NCBI RefSeq assembly: GCF_011074885.1
Contig: NC_054688.1
Span: forward strand, 1,178,001-1,242,000
DNA from: Brettanomyces bruxellensis
Lineage: Eukaryota; Ascomycota; Pichiomycetes; Pichiales; Pichiaceae
Length of the DNA stretch: 64,000 bases
Reading direction: 5' to 3'
Shown: one piece after another, positions 50,774 through 59,002 of the stretch
Numbering within the stretch: the stretch's first letter is position 1
Layout: every line of letters begins with the position of its first letter
Notes under the pieces: generated by a model
What the model was told of the DNA's origin: nothing
Databases searched by the model: none
The model's input: only the letters and a program-made list of their open reading frames with translations
Position numbers and translations under genes: made by a program

Positions 50774-53700
50774 CGCTCCCTTGATTTGTAACATCTGAAT
50801 AAGCATGTGCCTTAGTTTATCCATGACCTTGATAGTTATTGGTTTAGTAAGCAAATCAGCTAATTGGTTTTCTGTGCCAACATGCCTGATGACAAACTTC
50901 TTTCGATTAAATCTCTCTTCAAGACATTTAAGCCTGACTGCATATGGCTTTGCCTTCGGCGAAAAATTACCGAAGACTATTGTATCTATGGCAGACTTGT
51001 TGTCGACTAGTAACTCAGGACAATGAACCTTTCCTTGATAAGCAGAAATAAATTTCATCAAAGGATGGAACCATTCTAACTCATTAGTTAAGAAATTGAT
51101 GGCTTGTAATTCAGCTTCGGTAGAAGACTTGCACACCAGTGGAGTGTAGTGACTTCTCCAATGAACTGGCGCATTAGCAAACATGATAAAATAACCATTC
51201 ATTGATTGACGAGTAATTGGATCTTGCGCATAGTCACTATCCGAATAGCAAATTAGATGATTAAGCTTATCGGCGTCAGTGTTCTGATAAACAATTGTCC
51301 TGAATCTCGAAAAATAGAGATATCGAATTGTGTGAATCACCTGTTCTCTTACTAAATCATGTGGATAAGTAGAGAATCTTGCTAAATAATCAACTGCATA
51401 AGCAATGTCTGGTCGAGTCATAGTAGAGATATAAAGTAAACAACCAATCTTGCGTCTATAATCCGTAACTCTTTTATCCAATTCCTCTTGAGTTAATTTC
51501 AACGGGTGTTGATCCATATCAAAATAAAAGTTAGGACTCAACGGTGTAGCGCATTTTCGTGTCATCTCAATCTTCAGTTTCTCAACAAACTCTTCAATGT
51601 AAGAGGACTGACATAAACTAATTCTTCCAACACGACCATTTTTAAGTCTCTCCACCTTAAGATCTATACCTAAAAATCTTTGAACATATGTCTTTGGATC
51701 TTGTTCGATGATCTTTAATTCATAAGCTTTCTGTAAGTGCTTAGTGACCTTCTCAAGAATAGATTTGGTCGATGCACCTATAATAATATCATCCACAAAT
51801 AGACCAACCACGCAATCTGTTTTTCCCTTGACATCTTTATGAATGTATGTGGAAGGAAATGGGCTCGAATATTCAAATCCAATCTTAGCCAAATATGCCT
51901 TGATTGTCTCGTGCCATAATTTTCCAGATTGCTTGAGACCATATAAGGCTTTGTTAAGCCTGTACACCACCCTCTTACCGGTTGATACATCGGAAGGTTT
52001 GACAGAACTATGATAGCCCTGTGGCTGATAGATGTACAATTCGGTATCAATTGGACTATTAAGATAAGCCGTTTTAACATCAAACTGTGCCATGAACCAG
52101 TGTTGTGTAGCAATAAGAGCAAGAATGCTCCTCATGATCTCAGGTCGAAGTGTCGGGGAAAAAGTCAAGGTGTATGTTGACTCCTTCTGGTGGTCGCCGT
52201 GAGCAACGAGTCTCGCTTTGAACCAACCATCTGACTTGATGTTGAAGACCCAACCTGTGGAGACCGTCCGGCTCAAAATTCTAGGATCATCTGTAATAAT
52301 AGGTTTGGGATCCCAGGTGCAATGTTTCCGATGAGAGTTAAACTCATCAGCAATTGCTGCTTTCCACTTTGCAGCTCCATCATTACTGCTTATCGCCTTC
52401 TTGTAGCTACTTGGTGTAACTGCCAGGTGAACATCACTTAGCAACACTTGGGTGACCTTGAGCTTCTTGTGTTTAACCGCATAACGCCAGCGGCCTTTTG
52501 CTTTCAGCCTAGATCTACCTGTGCCGATCGGTGGCACCGTGCTGTCATATCGGTCCAGATCGCCATCATCATGAAATTGACGTTTTCTAGTTAATGGTCG
52601 ATTCAATGAACGCATATTACGACCTTGCCACGATGGTAAGCTATTCCCTTTAGAAGATGTAACTTCAGACTTTTTACCAGCCACGGAAGAAGACATCTCA
52701 CTGCTCGTTTTTCCGGAATCGAGTCTTGGAGGATGTGGGTAATCTTGAGGTGATTTATCTCCGTGTTTGGCTTGCTTGATTGAAGAGTTTGGCATCAGCT
52801 GACTGCCAGCGCTCTTGTCGTCTGATGTTATAGTGCGTGCGACTGAATGCTCCGTATGCTTTCGTTGTTCGATCCCTGCCTTAACAGGATCTGCACCCTT
52901 CGGCTTCTGATTGTCTTCAGTCCATGCATCTAACTTGCATGTATCAGAAACTCCAACTTTCACATGCTTACCGAAGCTATTCGATGGATTTAAAGTTTGT
53001 AAAGAGTCCCCTGACTCCTTTGCAGTGGAAACAACAGTTGGTTTAAAATTTGCTCTACCATTGGTAGTAGTGTTACCACCTTTAGTAGAGCGACCATTTG
53101 ATTTATTCAGCTTGTCGCTCTGTGCACCCTCGCGTCTTTTCCGAGAACGCTTTGGATGCTTAGCCCTACCAGCATTTTGGCTAACGAGCGACTTTCCGGG
53201 ATTCTTCGCCTCGACCCTTACCTCGGGTGGAAGTTTCTTGTAGTGTATTCCGGAAGTCGAATGATCTCCTGGATCCAGGTCGAAAAGAGAAGTACCTTCT
53301 ACATCCTTTCTTTCGTCTGGGGCCTGGTTAGTCTGAGGTTCATCATCAGACAGCTCACGTGAGTCGTCATCTGAGTAATCCTCAGACTCGGAAGAAGAGT
53401 CTTGCATACTGACGTTGTCAGGGGTCCAGTCCGGGTCGTTGTCAGACTCATCCGTACTTAAATTTCCAGGATGATCCGTCGACTCGTGGAAAGACTGAGT
53501 ATCTCCAGGTGAGGTATCAATGACAATGGTATCGTCTGCAACCTTAGGAGGTTCTGCTTCTATTTCCTCTTTAGCAAGGGAAGACGTAGTGAGCGCTCCA
53601 GCCTTCGAAATATTTTCTTTAGGGCGAGTGTCTATCAACTCATCTTCAGGGGTAGCAGGTCTCGTGTCGATACTTGAATCGATACGCGACGTCCTTTCGA

Positions 53701-55267
53701 CAGCGGGTGACAATGTTAAATCATTTTCAACCTGATCGTCAGCAAGCAATGCTGCTTCGTCGCAACTTAATGGTGCTTCCTCTGACTCTAGATCGGCAAA
53801 TATTTGAAAACGCGGATCATAAAGTTCCATAAGAGGGTCATCATTCAAAGTTCGATGATTCAAGCAGTAATCCACATACAACATGGGCGTCTTGAGAAAA
53901 CTCACGCTCCTTGAATAAACATGACTGCCAAATCGCAAATCTCCCGGAGTGTTTGGAACAAAGACATGAGAGCCAAAAGTGTTTGGATCAAATCCTAAAT
54001 ATATTCCTTCATTACCTCTAGTGTGAAGCTTGGGTAAGTAATCCGGAGGTTGAGTAACAACGCAATATTCGCCAAAAACATGTATATCCTTTGCCTTCAA
54101 TGGAGTCTTCACTCCCAGTGCCATTACTGGACTAGTGTCAATGCTCTTCTGGTAGAGGTGGTTGCGTATAAAGATAGAATATGACGCTGCCTCTTTCCAA
54201 AATGCGTTAGGAACTTTTCCAGCCTGTAACATAGCACGAGTGTCATTCATTATTGTCAAATTCAACCGTTCTGCAACACCGTTGGATGCCGACATGTATC
54301 CTGAGGTCGTATGATGTTCCACACCTTTTCGCTCAAGAAGTGTCTTCATTGCAGCGTTCAGGTATTCAGTGCCCTTATCAGAATAGAGTTTGTGCACTCT
54401 GTACCCTTGTTCGCTGAACTGATTTTCCACCCAATCCAAGTATTTGGCGACCGCCGCGGTAACATCATTCTTATGAGCCAGGAAGTAAATTGTAGTGAAC
54501 TTCGTAAACTGATCCTTGAAAGTAACAATGTAACCTTGGTCGCCTTTCTTAGCGTGCAGATTGACAACACAAACATCTGTATAAACCATATCAAACGGTA
54601 CTGGGCGCAAATAATAATCACGAGAATATTCGACTGCATCAGCACGTCTCGCTTTTGCCCGTAAGCATCTTGCGCAACCATGATCCGCTGTGTGCTTTAG
54701 CTCATTTTTCTCCTCCTTGGAAACAGAGATCGTTCCGTGAGAGATAGAGTCTCGAATCAGCTTTGTATTGGCATGTCCTAGTTTTAAATGTAAATTATTG
54801 ATTGCCATTTGACCACCGCCAACAATGAATTGGTTGTAGTCGCCAGGAATATACCATAGCTTGTCGATTTGAATAAGCTGTATGCACTCTTCACCAACAT
54901 TTAGAACCTTCGAATAACTTTGAGAAGTAGTTCCGAAGTCATGATGATAGATTTGAGTACTGCACTCTGGACATTTGTTTATATCGTCTTCTGAAAGAAT
55001 AGTTGGGGCACCCTCGTAATAATAAGCATCAACTGAGAGTAAATTTCCAGTATAATTGAAGATCAACCTGCCTAGACCCTCTAGATTTTTCGTTGAATGA
55101 TCGTAGGCTATTGATTGAATATTGTCGGATTCTGTAAGTGGTACAAAATCATGTAACCATTCCTTGTGCCCGGTAAGACTAATTCCCGCTCCTCCATCAA
55201 TAAGTATAAGATTAGACGAAACTCGGTAAGTTCTTACCTGACATCGGAACACCTCCCAATAATTCAA
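50759..55267 (-). CDS. Copia Pol polyprotein: protease, integrase, reverse transcriptase, RNase H
   Basis: The frame is about 1500 codons and has no ATG at the start, consistent with translation by frameshifting from Gag; it overlaps the Gag frame. Protease: LILIDGGAGISL near residues 20-31, where DSGA/DTGA is usual. Integrase: HxH...CxxC zinc site around 160-200 (HLKLGHANTKL, CARCLRAKA) and a D-D-E triad in VYTDV, YSDKGTEYLN and VAERLN. Reverse transcriptase: FDVKTAYLNSP, LYGLKQSGKLWHE and the LFVDDIII active site near 1157. RNase H: YSDSDYAQD and SSTEAEL, followed by the copia hallmark LADLLTKP. A long Ser/Asp-rich linker (about 560-950) separates integrase and RT. All catalytic residues except the protease serine/threonine are conserved. 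Confidence 0.93.
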   Translation of the reverse strand: MNYWEVFRCQVRTYRVSSNLILIDGGAGISLTGHKEWLHDFVPLTESDNIQSIAYDHSTKNLEGLGRLIFNYTGNLLSVDAYYYEGAPTILSEDDINKCPECSTQIYHHDFGTTSQSYSKVLNVGEECIQLIQIDKLWYIPGDYNQFIVGGGQMAINNLHLKLGHANTKLIRDSISHGTISVSKEEKNELKHTADHGCARCLRAKARRADAVEYSRDYYLRPVPFDMVYTDVCVVNLHAKKGDQGYIVTFKDQFTKFTTIYFLAHKNDVTAAVAKYLDWVENQFSEQGYRVHKLYSDKGTEYLNAAMKTLLERKGVEHHTTSGYMSASNGVAERLNLTIMNDTRAMLQAGKVPNAFWKEAASYSIFIRNHLYQKSIDTSPVMALGVKTPLKAKDIHVFGEYCVVTQPPDYLPKLHTRGNEGIYLGFDPNTFGSHVFVPNTPGDLRFGSHVYSRSVSFLKTPMLYVDYCLNHRTLNDDPLMELYDPRFQIFADLESEEAPLSCDEAALLADDQVENDLTLSPAVERTSRIDSSIDTRPATPEDELIDTRPKENISKAGALTTSSLAKEEIEAEPPKVADDTIVIDTSPGDTQSFHESTDHPGNLSTDESDNDPDWTPDNVSMQDSSSESEDYSDDDSRELSDDEPQTNQAPDERKDVEGTSLFDLDPGDHSTSGIHYKKLPPEVRVEAKNPGKSLVSQNAGRAKHPKRSRKRREGAQSDKLNKSNGRSTKGGNTTTNGRANFKPTVVSTAKESGDSLQTLNPSNSFGKHVKVGVSDTCKLDAWTEDNQKPKGADPVKAGIEQRKHTEHSVARTITSDDKSAGSQLMPNSSIKQAKHGDKSPQDYPHPPRLDSGKTSSEMSSSVAGKKSEVTSSKGNSLPSWQGRNMRSLNRPLTRKRQFHDDGDLDRYDSTVPPIGTGRSRLKAKGRWRYAVKHKKLKVTQVLLSDVHLAVTPSSYKKAISSNDGAAKWKAAIADEFNSHRKHCTWDPKPIITDDPRILSRTVSTGWVFNIKSDGWFKARLVAHGDHQKESTYTLTFSPTLRPEIMRSILALIATQHWFMAQFDVKTAYLNSPIDTELYIYQPQGYHSSVKPSDVSTGKRVVYRLNKALYGLKQSGKLWHETIKAYLAKIGFEYSSPFPSTYIHKDVKGKTDCVVGLFVDDIIIGASTKSILEKVTKHLQKAYELKIIEQDPKTYVQRFLGIDLKVERLKNGRVGRISLCQSSYIEEFVEKLKIEMTRKCATPLSPNFYFDMDQHPLKLTQEELDKRVTDYRRKIGCLLYISTMTRPDIAYAVDYLARFSTYPHDLVREQVIHTIRYLYFSRFRTIVYQNTDADKLNHLICYSDSDYAQDPITRQSMNGYFIMFANAPVHWRSHYTPLVCKSSTEAELQAINFLTNELEWFHPLMKFISAYQGKVHCPELLVDNKSAIDTIVFGNFSPKAKPYAVRLKCLEERFNRKKFVIRHVGTENQLADLLTKPITIKVMDKLRHMLIQMLQIKGACRNL

Positions 55268-56219
55268 GATCAGATATGACGTTGTGATTATTCAAGTTGA
55301 AGTTGTGAACATTTTTCTTCTCGGGTGAGTCCTTCTTCGATTGACTCTGCCCTTTAGATTGACCGTGCTTCGAAGAATATTGCTTTTGTTTGTTGTGTGT
55401 GCCGCTAGAGTCGGTCTGAGAATGGTAAAGACCCTTCAATAAGTATTTTGGGATCTGAACCTCCTCCCTGTTAGGGACACGTTGGATCTTGACCTCCTTA
55501 ATGATCCACTCCTTAAATTCAGTTAGTGTAGTAACTTGATTGAGTTCGTTTCGATCGTTCTCGCACAACTTAACAACACCTGGTTTCAATGCCTCTAGGA
55601 TATCATCATCATCGACTTTGTAACCGTCGCTCTTAATAGCATTAATAAAGTCATCGATTAGATTAAAGTAGTCCAAAAAGGGTTTGGTATAATCTTCATA
55701 CCGAAGTTTTGCAAGGGCCTTAAGATAAGACTGCTTGCTATGCTTAATAGTCGAGTGTCGGTCACGTAAAAGATTCAACATCTTTGCTGCGGATGGATAC
55801 TTGCCGTGAGATTTCCTATAGTAATCTCTCAACATAACATAAACAGAGCCATCGTTTGTTTGTTTCAAAGTCTCGTTCGTGAATAACTCCTCTTCGTCAG
55901 AGACGGAGTCATATTTCTGTTCTGCAAAGTTAGCACAGACCTGCTCATAACCATAGTCCTTTAGAGCACTTCTAAGCTCACTCAAGTAGCGAATGAACAC
56001 CATAGGACTACATTGTCCATCTTCGTCCCGCAAAAAATGAATAGCAGGGACAACACTTTCCTTAACCGTCTTTCTGATTTTCTCAGGGTCAAGACGCTTA
56101 ACAGCAAGATCCTGATGAATCAACTTCAAATTTTCATTAGTATTGGTTATAGCCCTAACAAGGCTACGAAGAAGTTCTGATGATTGAGAAGATTCGGTTG
56201 AATTGGAAGCTGAGTACAT
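55212..56219 (-). CDS. Copia Gag (capsid) protein
   Basis: I place the start at the ATG at 56219 (MYSASNSTESSQ), giving 335 residues; the frame is open another 99 codons upstream to 56516 but that segment reads like the untranslated leader. The protein is helical and charged with no CCHC zinc knuckle, as in Ty1 Gag; its C-terminus is basic and Gln/Ser/Lys-rich (KQKQYSSKHGQSKGQSQSKK), suitable for binding RNA. The frame ends at 55212-55214 and Pol continues in the +1 frame. Gag forms the virus-like particle in which reverse transcription occurs. Confidence 0.85.
   Translation of the reverse strand: MYSASNSTESSQSSELLRSLVRAITNTNENLKLIHQDLAVKRLDPEKIRKTVKESVVPAIHFLRDEDGQCSPMVFIRYLSELRSALKDYGYEQVCANFAEQKYDSVSDEEELFTNETLKQTNDGSVYVMLRDYYRKSHGKYPSAAKMLNLLRDRHSTIKHSKQSYLKALAKLRYEDYTKPFLDYFNLIDDFINAIKSDGYKVDDDDILEALKPGVVKLCENDRNELNQVTTLTEFKEWIIKEVKIQRVPNREEVQIPKYLLKGLYHSQTDSSGTHNKQKQYSSKHGQSKGQSQSKKDSPEKKNVHNFNLNNHNVISDLELLGGVPMSGKNLPSFV
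55221..55227 (-). promoter_or_regulatory. Probable +1 ribosomal frameshift site (CCG-AGT-T)
   Basis: Read in the Gag frame, CCG AGT TTC GTC TAA closes the Gag frame, four codons before its stop. A shift of one base forward at CCG moves into the Pol frame. The Ty3 shift site is GCG AGT T, so only the first base differs. The slow AGT codon in the A site is shared. CTT GAA further upstream (55265-55270) is an alternative. Confidence 0.5.
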
Positions 56220-56535
56220 GTTGGTAAATTGAACAGTAGTGCCTGATAATATTTGCAAGTAGTTGAGAAGATTTTGCAATTGTAAATCTGTGAATTTTAG
56301 AGGTATTAGGCTAGATCTTAATCCTAGGTAGCACAAAAGTATTATGCAACTAAGAAAAATCCTCTGTCGACCTAAATTGACCAATGAGAAATTTTCCCAC
56401 ACGGTGCAATAAAACCGTATGAAAAATTTGTTAGTGAAAATTCCCTGGAAAGGGTTAATTCTCGCCGATCCGAAATGAAAGAGTATTTGAAAAACTAATA
56501 GTGTCGCGAACCACAATTCTTATGCAAAACTGAGT

Positions 56536-56553
56536 ATCCTGTCTGTGACGCCA
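56536..56553 (-). other. Primer binding site beside the 5' LTR
   Basis: Directly next to the right-hand LTR, the element reads TGGCGTCACAGACAGGAT. TGG pairs with a tRNA CCA end. This is not the TGGTAGCGCC of Ty1, which uses initiator tRNA-Met, so another tRNA is likely the primer. Confidence 0.55.
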
Positions 56554-57112
56554 TGTCAGAGTATATAAATCCCGTGTGACATTTGTATCTACTTAATTGC
56601 TCACATATCTCTGTGCCGTAGCACTACCGAGCGCGCAGATGCCCAAGGTTATGAACGGGATTGGCCGTATAGTTCGGATATAGAAAAGACTTCTGTTGCA
56701 TAGAATGACCCCCATAACAAAATAGGGTCCTTACGAACACGTTTGTAATCCAGCGAGAACCCGAAGGTTACTCTTGGTTTCAGCTGAAGGTTCACTTCAA
56801 GATGGATTTCCTTATATGAATATGTATTGCAAATTACACAATAAAGTCGTCGTCCCTTCTAAGAGACACATAGTATATAAGGAAAAAGTAGTACATACAT
56901 ATAAGAGATATTTTTCCGCAGAAGTGGAATAGGTCATTCTCAGCCGAAAGTAGATTAGGGAGAAATTTATTTCACAGGAAAAATTTCTCCGCGAATTATT
57001 TCTTCTATCTGTCTGAACATTAATTTGATTCACATATTATAAATCAAATACCAGTTGAACCTTTATGCGTTATTAACATATGAAACATTATTATAACTCA
57101 TAGGTTCCGACA
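56554..57112 (-). repeat. 5' LTR (right copy)
   Basis: A 559-bp copy of the left LTR, without differences that I can see. In the element's own direction it holds the promoter; transcription would run leftwards. Confidence 0.95.
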
Positions 57113-57117
57113 GTAGT
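57113..57117. other. Right copy of the 5-bp target-site duplication (GTAGT)
   Basis: Matches GTAGT at 50210-50214 on the other side of the element; a 5-bp duplication is usual for copia integrases. Confidence 0.85.
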
Positions 57118-57186
57118 GCTACGGCACAGAGATATGTGAGCAATTAAGCAGATACAAATGTCACACGGGATTTATATACTCTGACA
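57118..57186 (+). mobile_element. Right part of the split older LTR
   Basis: With the duplication it continues the old LTR: its reverse complement equals the first ~74 bases of the young LTR with one substitution, ending TCTGACA. The flanking ATTTT (57187-57191) compares with CTTTT before 49599, consistent with an eroded target duplication. Confidence 0.8.
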
Positions 57187-57367
57187 ATTTTAGAGAATTC
57201 TAATAATTTGGTTACAAATTTTTGTAATAGATTTATACTGACAAATAGATAAAATTTATAATATCCTCTGGATACTACATGAAAAATTGAAAAAAAATCA
57301 AAAATATTTGAAGTGCCAAAAATTATTTAGCATGTAGAGAACCACCGAACTAATTTTGTCCGAAGTT

Positions 57368-57485
57368 GGTATGTTAGCTCAGAGGTCTAGAGCATCGTGC
57401 TTATAGTCGTATCTTTGACGTCTATACTTACGTCACACCGTTCCAAGCAACGCGATGGTCACGGGTTCAAACCCCGTACGTACCA
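57368..57485 (+). tRNA. tRNA-Ile(UAU) with a 44-nt intron
   Basis: The acceptor stem GGTATGT pairs with ACGTACC (one G-U pair), followed by discriminator A at 57485. The D arm GCTC/GAGC, anticodon stem TCGTG/CGCGA (57395-57399 with 57451-57455) and T arm ACGGGTTCAAACCCCGT complete the cloverleaf. The loop reads C-T-TAT-A, then the intron (57406-57449), then A38; anticodon UAU reads AUA. S. cerevisiae tRNA-Ile(UAU) also has an intron at this position. A T run about 10 bp after the gene can terminate Pol III. Confidence 0.92.
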
Positions 57486-57679
57486 CTCTTCAATTTTTTT
57501 TAAATTTTGTCCTGCAACTTTTTAATTTATTCAAAACCTGACAAGATGACTACTGTACCCTTTCAAATTGACGAATACAACATACAAAACTAAACCAATA
57601 AGTTTGAATGAAAATAACACCACTTTTATTATTAAACTATCATAGATATACAAAACGAAAAGTTTGCATCGTGACTCAT

Positions 57680-58462
57680 TTAAGCCTCAACCAACTCTCT
57701 CAAACGTCTGATGGTAGATCTGATGGTGGCAGCAGCAGCAGTAGAGACGGAGTAAGCACCACCAGCGATGGTCTTATTGCAAGCCTTGCATTTCCAGATA
57801 CCAGTAGCCTCTCTCTTAACGGCCTTCTTTCCGCAGAAAGAACAGTCGTATCTAGAGTGCTGCTGAACCTCAAGCTTCTTACATTGTCTTCTCAAAGAAG
57901 AACCGTATCTGATACCATATTTACCGGTGATTCCAACCTTTTTAGTTCTTTTAGACCTAAAACAAAATAATTATTAATGTTAGTATTAATTAATCACTAG
58001 GCATTGCTTGGGTCACTACCAATATTACTGATAGTTTCCAAAATCACAAAATGGAACGTGTGCGATTGAATATTGTATGAATTCCATGATCTGAACACCA
58101 ACATCCTTGAAATTCTTGATGATAATGATGCTTTTGTTGAATGCTGCTACCCTTTACCAATTTGCATTTACTTTCTTCACGTGAAACCCTGCTTGCTTTT
58201 CTTGTGAAACATACTTCCTCGATAAAACCAATGGAGTGCTCTTTAAATCGTTCATAGCAACACGATTAAGGTTCCACATGGCCCAACGCTAACATCTAAG
58301 GGGTAAAATTGACTGTCATTCTAAACTAATGACTCTGATTCATTTTATTTAATTTCTTCTCCGTCTATCTGCATACATGTCATTTCATCATAATCATCAC
58401 TTGAATACTTCAACTAATTCAATCGCACTGTGCTCCCATATTATATGCTAATTAACATACAT
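57680..58462 (-). CDS. RPL43: Ribosomal protein eL43 (L37a), two exons
   Basis: Exon 2 (57956-57680) encodes all but two bases: it reads G TCT AAA AGA ACT, that is M-S-K-R-T-K-K, and goes on to [18 protein letters not shown], a CxxC...CxxC zinc ribbon ([17 protein letters not shown]) and [12 protein letters not shown]. With the start codon the protein is 92 residues, equal to the yeast one. Exon 1 supplies only AT (58462-58461), so the intron splits the start codon. Intron 58460-57957 (504 nt) starts GTATGT, has TACTAAC at 57985-57979 and ends TTTTAG. Yeast RPL43A/B have the same 2-nt first exon. It is a structural protein of the 60S subunit. Confidence 0.93.
57957..58460 (-). other. Intron of RPL43 (504 nt)
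   Basis: Canonical GTATGT 5' splice site, TACTAAC branch point and TTTTAG 3' site. I looked for a nested C/D snoRNA: a GTGATGA (C-box-like) is present near 58400 on the minus strand, but no D box follows, so none is called. Confidence 0.85.
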
Positions 58463-59002
58463 CTTGTTTGTATTCTGAACTCTATTACTGCTTGATTAAA
58501 ATATTCAAGAAGAACACTTTAAAGCTAAGTACCTAGTGGAGAAGTAATATGAAATATCCTTTCAATTTTTTTTTCCTACTAGTGAGATTTTTTTTTCAAC
58601 TTCCTAGTGCGTGCAAGTCAGAATGAAAAATTTCGCGGACATTGCGAACAAAGCCAGATAAAGCGAGTTGATGGGCAAAGAAGAAAAAGTTTTTGTTGGA
58701 AGTATTACTTGAGGTTTATACACCTTACACCTCACACGTAAGAAATTTGCTTGAGCCTCAGCATAAAATGTATGTGGCTGTGCACAAAGCAATTACATGT
58801 GCAGGGATGCAAAAACAAAAAAGGAAAGAGAGTATATGTTGAATTAGACGCCGAGAGAAGTATAAAAGGGACTTGAGAAAATGGGGCAAACAAGCAATGC
58901 TGTTGTTGTACTTGTATTTTATTTAAGTATTTGTTACTGCTGTAGTTTTATTGTACTTTTATTTACAATTCATTAAGTACGGCTAGCAGATTAGACAAGA
59001 AT
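58463..59002. other. Divergent promoter region RPL43 / two-exon gene
   Basis: A shared 540-bp upstream region. TATAAAAG at 58861-58868 lies 135 bp before the start of the plus-strand gene. T runs lie near 58568-58575 and 58588-58597. No gene is seen; the 62-codon frame at 58604-58792 is probably chance. Confidence 0.5.

Larger units (their letters stand above)
50215..57112 (-). mobile_element. Full-length Ty1/copia-type LTR retrotransposon
   Basis: A 6.9-kb element bounded by two 559-bp direct repeats (50215-50773 and 56554-57112) that I could not distinguish by eye, each with TG...CA ends, and flanked by the 5-bp duplication GTAGT (50210-50214 and 57113-57117). The genes lie on the minus strand in the order Gag then Pol, with protease, integrase, reverse transcriptase and RNase H, which is the Pseudoviridae (copia) order. 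A purine-rich CAAGGGAGCG beside the left LTR can serve as polypurine tract. All coding frames are open, so it looks recently active. It has inserted into an older LTR near a tRNA gene. Confidence 0.95.

Noticed and set aside
58381..58410. C/D snoRNA in the RPL43 intron
   Set aside because: GTGATGA present, but no CTGA box follows at a suitable distance.
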